Shown in pieces: positions 53,324-63,427 of a DNA stretch of 64,000 nt. The stretch is from assembly GCF_000381365.1 (NCBI RefSeq), contig NZ_KB905466.1, forward strand, positions 2,191,207 through 2,255,206, read 5' to 3'. Both the position numbers and the translations under genes were made by a program. This DNA is from Bacteroides salyersiae WAL 10018 = DSM 18765 = JCM 12988 (GTDB lineage Bacteria; Bacteroidota; Bacteroidia; Bacteroidales; Bacteroidaceae). Under the pieces are notes generated by a model that saw nothing but the letters and a program-made list of their open reading frames with translations, was not told where the DNA came from and did not search any database. The stretch's first letter is position 1. Each line of letters opens with the position of its first letter.

Positions 53324-54859
53324 ATGAAACAAATCTTGTATACTTTATCCTTATTACCCGGTGTTGCTCTAATAAGTAGCTGCGGAAATGCAACCAGCAA
53401 AGAAACAAGAAATCACAAACAACAAAAACCTAATATCATCTACATTTTCGCCGACGATCTCGGCATCGGTGATCTTAGTTGTTATGGAGCAACCCAAATC
53501 AGTACTCCAAATATCGACCGTTTGGCCGGACAAGGTGTCCAGTTCACCAATGCTTACGCTACATCAGCCACCAGTACCCCTTCACGCTTCGGCCTATTAA
53601 CCGGAATGTATCCCTGGCGACAGGAAAACACCGGTATCGCCCCGGGAAATTCAGAGCTGATTATCGATACAGCCTGTGTCACTATGGCCGATATGATGAA
53701 AGATGCAGGCTATACTACCGGAGTAGTAGGCAAATGGCATCTCGGTTTAGGGCCTAAAGGAGGTACCGACTTCAACAAACAAATTTCTCCCAATGCACAA
53801 GATATCGGTTTCGACTACGAATTCGTGATTCCTGCCACGGTAGACCGTGTCCCCTGTGTATTTGTAGAGAACGGACGCGTAGTGGGGCTCGATCCTAACG
53901 ATCCGATAACGGTAAATTATCAGCATAAAGTAGGGAATTGGCCCACAGGTGAAGAAAATCCGGAACTGGTTACTCTTAAACCCAGCCAAGGACACAATAA
54001 CACCATTATTAACGGTATCCCACGTATCGGATGGATGACAGGAGGAAAATCCGCCCTCTGGAAAGACGAAGATATTGCCGATATCATCACCAACAAAGCC
54101 AAACAATTCATTTCTAAGCATAAAAACGAACCTTTCTTCTTATACATGGGTACCCAGGATGTACATGTCCCCCGAGTACCCCACCCTCGTTTTGCAGGAA
54201 AAAGTGGCTTAGGTACTCGTGGCGATGTCATCTTACAGTTAGACTGGACTATTGGAGAAATCATGAATACACTGGACAGTCTGAACCTGGCAGACAATAC
54301 AATGTTGATTTTTACAAGTGACAACGGTCCGGTTATTGACGACGGATATCAAGACCAAGCCCTCGAAATGTTGAACGGACATACCCCGATGGGTATCTAC
54401 AGAGGAGGCAAATATAGTGCCTATGAAGCCGGCACGCGTATTCCATTTATTATCCGTTGGCCTGCGGGTATCAAACCAAGCAAACAACAGGCCCTTTTTT
54501 CACAAATTGACGTTTATGCCTCTCTTGCCGCCTTACTGAAACAACCTTTACGGAAAGGGGCAGCGCCCGACAGCCAAGAACACCTAAGGGTATTGCTTGG
54601 CAAAGAAGCCGGTAATCGCGATTATGTGGTACAACAAAACCTGAACAACACCCTTGCCATCGTAAAAGGACAATGGAAATATATTGAACCCAGTGACGGA
54701 CCAGCCATTGAATATTGGACAAAAATAGAACTGGGTAACGACAAACAGCCACAACTATACAATTTATCATCTGATCCTGCAGAAAAACAGAACGTAGCCG
54801 ATGAGTATCCGGAAATTGTGAAGCAATTATCCACCTTATTGGAAGAAGTAAAAAAATAG
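53324..54859 (+). CDS. Lipoprotein S1-family sulfatase, serine-type
   Basis: This 511-residue sulfatase is exported as a lipoprotein (lipobox ISSC20). The active-site signature is S84-T-P86-S-R88, again with Ser to be converted to formylglycine. Metal ligands are D44-D45 (FADDLG) and the FTSDNGP segment. TTGVVGKWHLG is the usual S1 Lys/His block. It lies directly downstream of regulator 2 and upstream of a fucosidase and a PL8 lyase, so a sulfated glycosaminoglycan or sulfated fucosylated glycan is the likely substrate. The layout matches my memory of BT_3334/BT_3333, whose sulfatase acts on 6-sulfated GalNAc; that specificity is not shown by this sequence. Confidence 0.92.
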   Translation: MKQILYTLSLLPGVALISSCGNATSKETRNHKQQKPNIIYIFADDLGIGDLSCYGATQISTPNIDRLAGQGVQFTNAYATSATSTPSRFGLLTGMYPWRQENTGIAPGNSELIIDTACVTMADMMKDAGYTTGVVGKWHLGLGPKGGTDFNKQISPNAQDIGFDYEFVIPATVDRVPCVFVENGRVVGLDPNDPITVNYQHKVGNWPTGEENPELVTLKPSQGHNNTIINGIPRIGWMTGGKSALWKDEDIADIITNKAKQFISKHKNEPFFLYMGTQDVHVPRVPHPRFAGKSGLGTRGDVILQLDWTIGEIMNTLDSLNLADNTMLIFTSDNGPVIDDGYQDQALEMLNGHTPMGIYRGGKYSAYEAGTRIPFIIRWPAGIKPSKQQALFSQIDVYASLAALLKQPLRKGAAPDSQEHLRVLLGKEAGNRDYVVQQNLNNTLAIVKGQWKYIEPSDGPAIEYWTKIELGNDKQPQLYNLSSDPAEKQNVADEYPEIVKQLSTLLEEVKK

Positions 54860-54896
54860 AATTCCTCTATTACATTCACTCTTAATTCTAAAAAAA

Positions 54897-56729
54897 ATGA
54901 ATCTGCTATTAAAGAAAAAACTGTTTATACTCTTGGTTGTCCTGAGTTGTACTTCCAATCAATTCATCCTTGCACAACCAACCCATACTACAACAGAAAC
55001 GCGACTAAACTGGTGGCGTGAAGCCCGATTCGGTTTATTCATTCATTGGGGATTATATTCTGTAGCTGCCGGCCAATGGAACGGCAAAGACATAGATGGT
55101 ATCGGTGAATGGATACAGAACTTTGCCAAAATACCTAACAGTGAATACAATAAGCTAACCAAAGATTTCACACTTCTGAACTATCATCCGGAAGAATGGG
55201 TCGCATTAGCCAAACAAGCTGGTACCAAATATATCGTTTTCACAGCAAAGCATCACGATGGATTCGCTCTTTATCCAAGTGATGCCAGTGAGTTCAATAT
55301 AAGAATGACACCATATCAAGAAGACCCGTTAAAACAATTGATTACAGCTTGTCGAAAGGCCGGAATTAAAGTCGGAATTTACTATTCACATCGTCAGGAC
55401 TGGCACGAAGAGGATGCAGCCGTTATGTCTAATGAATACGATGGACACTATGGAAAACCGAAATCAGAAGTCAAACCCAACCTCGACAGGTACATTCGAC
55501 ATAAAGCGCTCCCACAGATACGTGAACTGCTGACACGATATGGCAATATTGACTTAATATGGTACGATACCCCTTTCGATCTGACCCTTGAACAAAGCCA
55601 GATATTTGTCAATGTGATACGGGAGTTACAGCCAAACTGTATTATCAATGGGCGTGTAGGATACAACCTGGGAGATTATGGACCATTGGGAGACAATGAA
55701 ATGCCTTGTAGCAAAGCAACAACCGATCTGGAAATGGTGGCAACCTTAAATCATACTTGGGGATATAAAAAGAACGACAATCATTGGAAAGGGAAAAAAG
55801 AGATTCTCTGTTCCTTGATCGAATCTGCAAGCCGCAATATTAATTATATGGTTAATATCGGCCCGATGGCAGACGGTACAATACCTACGCCAAGTGTGGA
55901 TATTCTAAAATTTGTAGGTAACTGGATGGCAGTAAACTCCGAATCCATTTATGGTACAGAAGGTAATCCATTCAATGATAATTTCCCTTGGGGCTATGTC
56001 ACCCGTAAAGAAAATAATCTATACCTGCACCTGACACAATGTCCGCAAAACAATTGTATATTGCTAAAAGGCTTACATTCAGACATCCGGCAAGCGATGA
56101 TACTGGCAACTCAACAACCATTAACCGTTGCTAACCGGCAATCCGTCAAAACAATCACAATCCCTGATGGACTGGACTATGAAAAAATTCCGGTTATCAA
56201 ACTTGTCTGCGAAACTCCAATAAAAACAGATACCAGAAACTTAATGAATGAAGGAATTATCTCCATTCCGGCAGCATCAGGAACAGTTAAGGCCGGCCAA
56301 AAGGGAAAAATAACTTTCGCAGAAGGAGGAACGACCGAAAATTTCAACCCGCAAACCGGCAGCCTATTGTTAGAATGTGAAATAGACATTCCCGGAGAGT
56401 ATGAAGTAAAGCTATATACCAGTCGCCACTGGAGAAAATCATTTGCAGAAGGAACATTTGTTACCTTAAAAACAGGAGACAATATTCTCAGTAACCGCCT
56501 GCTTAAAAAAGACGGCGAACTGGCCAATGTACGCCAGAACTCTTATCCGGAAACTTGGAGTACCATCGGTACTGTTACATTCCCCAAAGAAGGTACGCAG
56601 AAAATAGAACTTTCTATCGACAAAATCGGAACATTCACCCGGCTCGGTCATTTTGGAGAAGACCTTCAAGGTGAAAGTGAAAATAATATACGAATCATGA
56701 AAATAGAATTAATCTACAAAACACAATAA
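54897..56729 (+). CDS. GH29 alpha-L-fucosidase with C-terminal beta-sandwich domain
   Basis: This 610-residue secreted enzyme has a signal peptide to about LAQ. The catalytic barrel starts with WWREARFGLFIHWGLYSV and contains YIVFTAKHHDGFALY and the nucleophile Asp224 in NIDLIWYDTPF. The barrel ends near residue 350. The C-terminal part (about 480 to 610) is a beta-sandwich module (LLECEIDIPGEYEVKLYTSR) that may bind sugar. It releases alpha-linked fucose. It is 37 bp downstream of the sulfatase and 27 bp upstream of the lyase, so it is one operon. A fucosidase beside a chondroitinase-like lyase is unusual. Confidence 0.9.
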   Translation: MNLLLKKKLFILLVVLSCTSNQFILAQPTHTTTETRLNWWREARFGLFIHWGLYSVAAGQWNGKDIDGIGEWIQNFAKIPNSEYNKLTKDFTLLNYHPEEWVALAKQAGTKYIVFTAKHHDGFALYPSDASEFNIRMTPYQEDPLKQLITACRKAGIKVGIYYSHRQDWHEEDAAVMSNEYDGHYGKPKSEVKPNLDRYIRHKALPQIRELLTRYGNIDLIWYDTPFDLTLEQSQIFVNVIRELQPNCIINGRVGYNLGDYGPLGDNEMPCSKATTDLEMVATLNHTWGYKKNDNHWKGKKEILCSLIESASRNINYMVNIGPMADGTIPTPSVDILKFVGNWMAVNSESIYGTEGNPFNDNFPWGYVTRKENNLYLHLTQCPQNNCILLKGLHSDIRQAMILATQQPLTVANRQSVKTITIPDGLDYEKIPVIKLVCETPIKTDTRNLMNEGIISIPAASGTVKAGQKGKITFAEGGTTENFNPQTGSLLLECEIDIPGEYEVKLYTSRHWRKSFAEGTFVTLKTGDNILSNRLLKKDGELANVRQNSYPETWSTIGTVTFPKEGTQKIELSIDKIGTFTRLGHFGEDLQGESENNIRIMKIELIYKTQ

Positions 56730-56756
56730 TTATTTTATCACTAAAGCCCTATTCAT

Positions 56757-59700
56757 ATGACAAAATATCAATCATTCAAAAATGGCCTTTGCGCCACCAT
56801 TATGGCCATCAGCCCGATTTTACTATCAGCCCAATTAGTGAAACATGACAGACTGTTGTCCTTCGAATCAACAGAAGTACCTTCATTCGTCGCCGGTATT
56901 CATTCTGATTTATCTATCTCCGGTCAACATTATAAAGACGGTACACAATCGCTCCAATGGAAATTCCAGCCGGGAGGAAGCATTATTATCCATAAGGATT
57001 TGAAATTTGAAAAGAAAGATCCGACAGGAACGGACAAATATCTGTCAGTCTTTGTGGTATGGATATATAACGAAAAACCGATAGACAAAACGCTTCAATT
57101 CGAATTTCAAAAAGACGGAAAGACCTGTAGCTCATTTCCTTTCGGATTGAACTTTCATGGATGGCGTGCTGCCTGGGTTTCTTACGAAAGAGACATGAAA
57201 GGCACTCCGGAAGAAGGTATGAACGAAATACGGATCACAGCTCCCGATGTGGCAGGGGAGATTTATATCGACCATCTGCTCACCGCTGCCAAAATGGATC
57301 ATCGCTACCAGACAGCCGACTTGCAAGTTCCATTCGTGAACAAAGAGACCGGTAATCACTGGTTGTTCGCTCTGAAATATTCCAGACTGACTCCGGATAT
57401 TCCATTGGAAGCAACCGTCAGCAACACTCAGAAACAAGAAATTGAAATCATAGAAAAACGCTTAAGAGAAATAATCTGTCCTCCGAGCGAAGTTACCTCA
57501 CAAACAATAGCCAACTTACGCAAAGCTTACGAACATTATGGCATCGTATACAAAGACGGAAAAGTTGCCGGACTCCCTCTCTTTTATGGGCGGGCAGCCG
57601 AAGCCTACGAACGTATCCTCCCGAATTGGAAAGGCAACTTAATGGCTGCCAACAATATGGATGTAAGCAGTTTTTTCAATCTGATGAACAGAATAGCCGT
57701 AGCCTATAACAATACAACAAATCCTCAAGATAAAGCAGTGCTTAAACAAATGTTCATAGCCATGTACGACCATATCACAGATCAGGGAGTAGCTTATGGC
57801 AGTTGTTTGGGCAATATCACTCACTACGGTTATAGTTTCCGTACTTTCTTCACCGCCTATTTCCTGATGAAAGAAGTATTCAAAGAGATAGGTAAACAAG
57901 AAGAAGCGGAAAAAGCAATGCTCTGGTACTCGACAGTGAACGACGTATACAATAAACCCCAAACAGCAGGGATTGATATCGACTTCTTCAATACCCTCAG
58001 TACCGGACGTATCGCCAGCATCCTGTTTATGGAAGACACACCGGAAAAAGTACAATATCTAAAATCTTTTTCACGTTGGATCGATAACGGCTGTTTACCG
58101 GCAGAAGGTTTGAATGATGCCTTTAAAGCAGACGGCTCTGCCTATCATCATTGCAACAATTATCCGGCATATGCCACAGGTGGACTAACAGGAGCTACAA
58201 ATATGATTTATCTATTGAGTCACACAGGATTCGCCGTTTCTGAATTGGCCCACCAAACGGTCAAAGAAGTACTTCTCACCATGCGTTTCTATTGCAACAA
58301 ACGGAGTTTTCCTCTCTCCATGTCCGGCCGGCATCCAAATGGAAAAGGAGAATTAATTCCCAGCCATTATGCCATTATGGCTCTCGCCGGTTCTCCTGAC
58401 CGACACCAAGAAATAGATACCGCCATGGCCGGTGCTTATTTGCGCCTGACAGAGAAGCCCTATAAACGCAGTAAACAGGAAGAACTATTTACGGACTTGC
58501 TGTCCGCTAAAGGATTCACCCCGGAACAAACTCCCGAAGGAAATAAGGCAATGGGATATGCCTGTGTATCGGTACAACGCCGCAACAACTGGTCTGCAGT
58601 AGCCCGCGGACATTCCCGCTATTTATGGGCTGCCGAACATTACCGGGGTGCAAACCTTTTCGGACGCTACCTGGCTCATGGCAGCTTGCAAATCATGACA
58701 GCTCCCCAAGGAGAAGAGGTATCCTCTACCAGTGGAGGATGGCAGGAAGAAGGATTCGACTGGGGACGCATACCGGGCACAACAGCCATCCATCTCCCGG
58801 TAGACCAATTGGAAGCCAACATCCTCAATGTAGATGTTTTCTCAGGATATGAAGAAATGCTGTACTCAGACGAAGCATTCGCAGGAGGGATTTCACAAGA
58901 ACACCGCAACGGAGCATTCGGGATGAAACTTCACGAACATGATAAATACAACGGTTCCCATCGTGCCCGTAAATCATTCCATTTCTTCGATGGAACAATC
59001 GTATGTCTTGGTTCGGATATCAAAAATACAAACAGTGAATACCCTACGGAAACAACCATCTTCCAGCTTGCCGTAAAAAGCGATGCCGACCGCAATTTCT
59101 GGAAGAACTATAAAGAAAATGAAAAATACTGGATAGACCCTGTCGGAACAGGCTACTACACTCCTGTAACAACCCAATTCGAAAAAAATTTCCCGCAATA
59201 CTCCCGTATGCAAAACACCGGCGAAAAGACTCAAGGAGATTGGGTTTCGCTAACCATTGACCATGGGAAAGCTCCCCAAAACGCTTCTTATGAATACGCC
59301 ATCCTTCCCTGCACCAACCAGGCTGAGATGAGTGCATTTGCCAAAAAGCCGTCGTACAAAGTACTGCAAAAAGACCGTAATGCACACATCGTACGCGATT
59401 TGAAAAGTAATACGACCTCTTATGTTTTATTCGAAACTCCGGACGCACTGCCAAAAGGACTCATACAGAAAGCAGATACTTCCTGTCTCATCTTATTACG
59501 TGAGAATAAAAAAGAAGCAGTGCTCACCGTATGCCAACCGGACCTCGCACTGTATCGGGGCCCTTCAGACGATATATACGATGAAAAGGGAAAACGTATC
59601 GAGCGCAGCATTTATTCCCGTCCCTGGATAGGAAACCCGAGCCAACCCATACCAGTACATATCGAACTGAAAGGAAAGTGGGAAATGGACAAAACTCCTT

Positions 59701-59795
59701 ACTGCAAAATCCTCTCTTCGGATAACAAAAAAACCGTATTGGAATTCACTTGTACGGATGCAGCAAGTTTGGAAATAAAGCTTCACAAAAAATAA
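56757..59795 (+). CDS. PL8 chondroitin-sulfate-type lyase
   Basis: This 1012-residue secreted lyase has a signal peptide to about SAQ. An N-terminal beta-sandwich (about 30 to 180) precedes an (alpha/alpha) toroid and a large C-terminal beta domain, the build and length of chondroitinase ABC. Catalytic residues align with Proteus ABC lyase: H465 and Y472 in [14 protein letters not shown] (spacing of 7, as H501/Y508) and R525 in SGRHPNG. It cuts hexosamine-uronic acid links in chondroitin, dermatan or hyaluronan by elimination. The unsaturated ends it makes are the substrate of the GH88 enzyme at 4964-6166. Confidence 0.88.
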   Translation: MTKYQSFKNGLCATIMAISPILLSAQLVKHDRLLSFESTEVPSFVAGIHSDLSISGQHYKDGTQSLQWKFQPGGSIIIHKDLKFEKKDPTGTDKYLSVFVVWIYNEKPIDKTLQFEFQKDGKTCSSFPFGLNFHGWRAAWVSYERDMKGTPEEGMNEIRITAPDVAGEIYIDHLLTAAKMDHRYQTADLQVPFVNKETGNHWLFALKYSRLTPDIPLEATVSNTQKQEIEIIEKRLREIICPPSEVTSQTIANLRKAYEHYGIVYKDGKVAGLPLFYGRAAEAYERILPNWKGNLMAANNMDVSSFFNLMNRIAVAYNNTTNPQDKAVLKQMFIAMYDHITDQGVAYGSCLGNITHYGYSFRTFFTAYFLMKEVFKEIGKQEEAEKAMLWYSTVNDVYNKPQTAGIDIDFFNTLSTGRIASILFMEDTPEKVQYLKSFSRWIDNGCLPAEGLNDAFKADGSAYHHCNNYPAYATGGLTGATNMIYLLSHTGFAVSELAHQTVKEVLLTMRFYCNKRSFPLSMSGRHPNGKGELIPSHYAIMALAGSPDRHQEIDTAMAGAYLRLTEKPYKRSKQEELFTDLLSAKGFTPEQTPEGNKAMGYACVSVQRRNNWSAVARGHSRYLWAAEHYRGANLFGRYLAHGSLQIMTAPQGEEVSSTSGGWQEEGFDWGRIPGTTAIHLPVDQLEANILNVDVFSGYEEMLYSDEAFAGGISQEHRNGAFGMKLHEHDKYNGSHRARKSFHFFDGTIVCLGSDIKNTNSEYPTETTIFQLAVKSDADRNFWKNYKENEKYWIDPVGTGYYTPVTTQFEKNFPQYSRMQNTGEKTQGDWVSLTIDHGKAPQNASYEYAILPCTNQAEMSAFAKKPSYKVLQKDRNAHIVRDLKSNTTSYVLFETPDALPKGLIQKADTSCLILLRENKKEAVLTVCQPDLALYRGPSDDIYDEKGKRIERSIYSRPWIGNPSQPIPVHIELKGKWEMDKTPYCKILSSDNKKTVLEFTCTDAASLEIKLHKK

Positions 59796-59813
59796 AATCA
59801 AACAAAGTAAAAC

Positions 59814-60938
59814 ATGAAAAGCCAAATCTTATTTATCGCATATCTTTTGATAGGAACTGCCCTATATGCCCAAACCTTGCAAGAGGTACAACAAAAAAAA
59901 GCAGAATCACAAAACCCGTTGTTTCATAAACTCGGGAAAGCCTACAAAACACCAGCCTTCGAATGTGAAGGCTGGTGGATATGGGGAAGTTCTGTCATCA
60001 AAGGAGAAGATGGCAAATACCATATGTTCGTATCCCGCTTTCCTAAGTCTCTTCCTTTCCATCCGGGATGGATGGTAGCTTCGGAAATCGTACATGCAAC
60101 CAGCGATGTTCCACAAGGACCTTACCAGCTCTCGGACATTGCATTAAAAGAAAGAGGTGCCCAATATTGGGACGGACGTTCTGCTCACAATCCCCGAATT
60201 TTAAAAAGCGGAGATACTTATTATTTGATCTATATGGGATCTACCCACCCTTTTGACACTCCTACAGCCGAACAACTTACATTGGAAAGCCCGTGGTGCA
60301 TCGTGGCCCGTAGCAATAAAAGAGTAGGCATCGCCAAATCAAAATCACTCTACGGCCCATGGACACGTCTGGATGAACCCATATTGAAGACCAAGCCCAA
60401 CACCTTTTATAGTTTTCTGACATCAAACCCCTCTCCTATTGTAGAAGAAGACGGATCGGTAACAATGATATTTAAAGGAAGAGAATATATCGGTAATGAC
60501 AAATACTCTGATATGGCATTAGGAATCGCTAAAGCAAAACACATAGAAGGCCCTTATGAAGTGCAGAACAACAATCAGCCCATCTTTCAAGTAAACGGCC
60601 AGGGAGAAGCCGAAGATCCGTTCCTATGGAAAGATAAAGAAGGATATCATATCATCTTCAAAGACCATGTAGGAAAATATACGGTTGAATCCAAAGCCGG
60701 AGCAATGGCACACTCCAAAGATGCTATTCGCTGGACAGTAGATAAGGATGCACAAGCTTACTCCAAAACCGTGGAATGGGAAGATGGCACAGTTACAACT
60801 CAAGGACAATTAGAACGCCCGTTCATCTTGTTTGAAAATGACAAACCTGCCTATATATTTTTCGCAACAATGGATGGTCCCGGAGGATTTGATAATGCAA
60901 CACGGTCATGGAACATGGTAATTCCGATTGCAAAATAG
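59814..60938 (+). CDS. Five-bladed beta-propeller glycosidase (GH43/GH117-like)
   Basis: This 374-residue secreted protein has a signal peptide (MKSQILFIAYLLIGTALYAQ). The body has the blade pattern of the GH43/62/117 superfamily: WWIWGSSVIKGEDGKYHMF, RSAHNPRILKSGDTYYLIYMG, FLTSNPSPIVEEDGSVTMIF and GEAEDPFLWKDKEGYHIIF. I cannot place it in a numbered family or name its substrate. It is 18 bp after the PL8 gene, so it is the last gene of the sulfatase-fucosidase-lyase operon and probably trims a side chain of the same glycan. A hairpin follows. Confidence 0.72.
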   Translation: MKSQILFIAYLLIGTALYAQTLQEVQQKKAESQNPLFHKLGKAYKTPAFECEGWWIWGSSVIKGEDGKYHMFVSRFPKSLPFHPGWMVASEIVHATSDVPQGPYQLSDIALKERGAQYWDGRSAHNPRILKSGDTYYLIYMGSTHPFDTPTAEQLTLESPWCIVARSNKRVGIAKSKSLYGPWTRLDEPILKTKPNTFYSFLTSNPSPIVEEDGSVTMIFKGREYIGNDKYSDMALGIAKAKHIEGPYEVQNNNQPIFQVNGQGEAEDPFLWKDKEGYHIIFKDHVGKYTVESKAGAMAHSKDAIRWTVDKDAQAYSKTVEWEDGTVTTQGQLERPFILFENDKPAYIFFATMDGPGGFDNATRSWNMVIPIAK

Positions 60939-60965
60939 CAAGACAAAAAAACGAATTCACCTCGT

Positions 60966-61005
60966 ACCCAGAAAGAGAGTCATAAGATCTTTTTGGGTTA
61001 CCTTT
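60966..61005 (+). terminator. Hairpin terminator after the propeller glycosidase
   Basis: ACCCAGAAAGA and TCTTTTTGGGT pair over 11 positions with one G-T wobble and an 11-nt loop, 27 bp after the stop codon; T-rich DNA follows. The rest of 60939-61142 is AT-rich with no gene. Confidence 0.6.
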
Positions 61006-61142
61006 ATTTCTCTACAAAAAGGCAGTAAGAAACGAGCTATATCAACATAAAATCAGAAGATATACACTTCTTTCGAAAAATGAGATCGAAGATACAATGT
61101 TAAGTTTTCATTCAATTAAAGCCAAATAAAAACACCAAAGGG

Positions 61143-61173
61143 TTGTCCGTATAAGAAATATTCTTTAGTTTTG
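61143..61173 (+). promoter_or_regulatory. Promoter of the lipid A acyltransferase gene
   Basis: GTTG with TTG at 61143-61145, a 20-bp spacer and TAGTTTTG (61166-61173) match the Bacteroides -33/-7 layout. It is about 72 bp upstream of the first ATG. Confidence 0.6.
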
Positions 61174-61244
61174 TCCGATATTTCAAATTTCGGTTATACT
61201 TGTTTGGTTCTGTTGAACCAATTCAAGCGGAAGTATAGAATCTT

Positions 61245-62195
61245 ATGGATCAATTCGGCTGTATGAAATCTTCTCTATATTACTTGATTTTTGCCTTTTG
61301 GTATATCATCTCTTTATTGCCATTGAGATTGCTTTATATATTCTCTGATTTGCTTTATTTTCCTCTTTATTATTGCATCCGTTACCGGCGGAAAGTCGTT
61401 CGGCAAAACTTAATCTCTTCATTCCCGGAGAAAAGCTTAAATGAGATTTTATGCATTGAAAAAAGATTTTATTCTTATTTCTGTGATTATCTGATGGAAA
61501 CGGTGAAATTATTCTCCATGAGTAAAAAACAGATGCAGAAACGAATGCATTTCGAAGGAATCGAGCAGATTACAGAAGCTTTCCAAGCAGGTCGTTCTTG
61601 TTCGGTATACTTAGGGCATTATTGTAATTGGGAATGGATCAGTTCGCTTCCTATGCATTTGGGCAATGCAGGAATTAGCGCACAAATTTATCATCCATTG
61701 GAGAATAAGGCTTTTGACCAGCTTTTCCTATACATGCGCGGACGCTTCGGAGCTACATCCATACAAATGGACGACACTTTCCGAACCATTTTAGGCTGGA
61801 AAAAAAGGGGGCAAAAAAGTATCGTAGGTTACATATCAGACCAAGTTCCCGGATACAATAACATCCATTATTGGACAGATTTCCTTAATCATGACACACC
61901 GGTGTTTACCGGTGCTGAGCGAATCTCCAGAATAGCAGATTGTGTAATCTTTTATCTGGACGTATACCGTCCTCAAAGAGGATATTACAAGGCTCGCTTT
62001 CTAAAAATAGCCGACTCAGCGAAAAACCTGCCCCAATTTCAGGTAACTGAACAATATTTCCGTTTATTGGAAAAAACAATTCAACGCGAACCGCCATATT
62101 GGCTTTGGTCGCATAAACGCTGGAAACGTACACGTGAAATATATAATCAGCTCTATCCGAAAGAAATACAGGAAAAAAAACTTAGCCGGCTTTAA
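61245..62195 (+). CDS. LpxL/HtrB-family lipid A acyltransferase
   Basis: This 316-residue inner-membrane enzyme adds a secondary acyl chain to lipid A. It has one N-terminal hydrophobic helix (YYLIFAFWYIISLLPLRLLYIF), the VVRQNLISSFPEKS segment, and the catalytic HX4E motif H125-YCNW-E130 (GHYCNWEWIS). The C-terminal region has IQREPPYWLWSHKRWKR, standard in this family. The ATG at 61263 is an equally likely start. It stands alone between two carbohydrate gene sets. Confidence 0.9.
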   Translation: MDQFGCMKSSLYYLIFAFWYIISLLPLRLLYIFSDLLYFPLYYCIRYRRKVVRQNLISSFPEKSLNEILCIEKRFYSYFCDYLMETVKLFSMSKKQMQKRMHFEGIEQITEAFQAGRSCSVYLGHYCNWEWISSLPMHLGNAGISAQIYHPLENKAFDQLFLYMRGRFGATSIQMDDTFRTILGWKKRGQKSIVGYISDQVPGYNNIHYWTDFLNHDTPVFTGAERISRIADCVIFYLDVYRPQRGYYKARFLKIADSAKNLPQFQVTEQYFRLLEKTIQREPPYWLWSHKRWKRTREIYNQLYPKEIQEKKLSRL

Positions 62196-62214
62196 TTCCG
62201 TGACAAGAAGCCGT

Positions 62215-63045
62215 CTATACGGAAATACGGCTTAAATAGAAAAACAGCAATGTTCTGAATTTCCGCAATGGATTTTCCGTCAGTTTATTGATATAAGTTA
62301 CAAATGGGTTCTCCACAGGGCTGCTCATGTCTGCCCCACGGATACCTTCTGCTGAAATTCGGGATGCCAATACTGCCTGCCCACCCGAAAGTCTTTTTTC
62401 CATCCTTTCCGGTATCAGATAATATCGTCGCAAATCTTTCGACATGCAAATACAACCGGTCAACACTGCCTGGTCATGCCTATGTTCTTTAACAGAAGGA
62501 TTTTCCTTAAAGCGCTCGTCTTGATGAATATCAATAAACAGGTGAGGATGGGTTGTTGCCAATTGATACCATCGCTTTATCACTTCATTACTTTTTGTCT
62601 TTTTTATCATGAAAAAAGTAGCTTGTATCTGATAGGCATTTCTCCACAGACTATTATTCGGATTGAAAAAAGTAAATACTTCCTTTTTACACCATTTCTT
62701 GTTCTTGCCCTTCGTTATAAAGAAAATGGCCTCTTTTCTTTTAAGTATTCGAAAATAGTCTTTCCAATCCGTATGCCTCAACAAAGTACATCCGGCATCA
62801 GCATACACAATGATATCCCCCTCATCAACCTTGCTCAAAGCATCAAAAAGAACATACGGTTTCCATAACCAATACCCGCCTCCCCTTTCGTATTGTCTTA
62901 CATATTCTTGAAACAAATCCGGAAGTAATTTATCGTTGTAAAGATGAATTTCATCAAAAATCTCCAATGCCTCCGCTTCTTTTTTTATCCGTTGCAAGGA
63001 ATCTTTATACTTCTGATCACCATATGTAATGAAAACCTTCTTCAT
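62215..63045 (-). CDS. Glycosyltransferase-like protein (GT-A type)
   Basis: The ATG at 63045 gives 276 residues starting MKKVFITYGDQKYKDSLQRI; an ATG five codons earlier is possible. A central GDIIVYADAGC segment with its D-A-D-like core and GGGYWLWKPYVL resemble capsule and lipopolysaccharide glycosyltransferases that use a nucleotide sugar. HRHDQAVLTG near residue 215 is the typical downstream acceptor/metal region. It is on the opposite strand from the acyltransferase, converging with a 19-bp gap. Sugar and acceptor are unknown. Confidence 0.7.
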   Translation of the reverse strand: MKKVFITYGDQKYKDSLQRIKKEAEALEIFDEIHLYNDKLLPDLFQEYVRQYERGGGYWLWKPYVLFDALSKVDEGDIIVYADAGCTLLRHTDWKDYFRILKRKEAIFFITKGKNKKWCKKEVFTFFNPNNSLWRNAYQIQATFFMIKKTKSNEVIKRWYQLATTHPHLFIDIHQDERFKENPSVKEHRHDQAVLTGCICMSKDLRRYYLIPERMEKRLSGGQAVLASRISAEGIRGADMSSPVENPFVTYINKLTENPLRKFRTLLFFYLSRISV

Positions 63046-63060
63046 TGTAAAATGTTTCAA

Positions 63061-63427
63061 AAAATTAAATCAGCATCATTGTTTTTATATATTTTATTAT
63101 TGTATAAAAACACTACAAACATTCAAATCCAATATCTTTTTACAAAGATAGTTAAAACAATAACATATTATAAAATATAGATGAAAAACAAATAAATTTC
63201 ATCTTATATTCATCTATCATTGTATCCAATTGTAAAATTTGACACCTAACAACTAACCATTTCATTCTCATCGGGGATATTTAGAAAGAGAAATATGATA
63301 AAAACACGTATCCAATATCAAATTAAAAACATATCTGTAATAACAATAACAAGGTTATATAAAAACAAAAACCGACCCTTTCGGGCCGGTTTCAATCATA
63401 GGTTAGAAGAATTACGAAATCGAAAGG
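63061..63427. other. Intergenic region before the glycosyltransferase and after the partial lyase
   Basis: Very AT-rich. Apart from the terminator at its right end I see no ORF, tRNA or repeat. It should hold the promoter of the glycosyltransferase, but no clear -7 box was found on the minus strand. Confidence 0.5.
63361..63392 (-). terminator. Intrinsic terminator of the partial PL8-type gene
   Basis: On the minus strand AACCGGCCC, loop GAAA, GGGTCGGTT, then TTTGTTTTT. The stem has one wobble pair. It lies 36 bp after the stop codon. Confidence 0.85.

Noticed and set aside
60939..61244. tRNA or small RNA gene in the gap before the acyltransferase
   Set aside because: No cloverleaf pattern, TTC loop or CCA-type end could be found; only a terminator hairpin and a promoter are visible.
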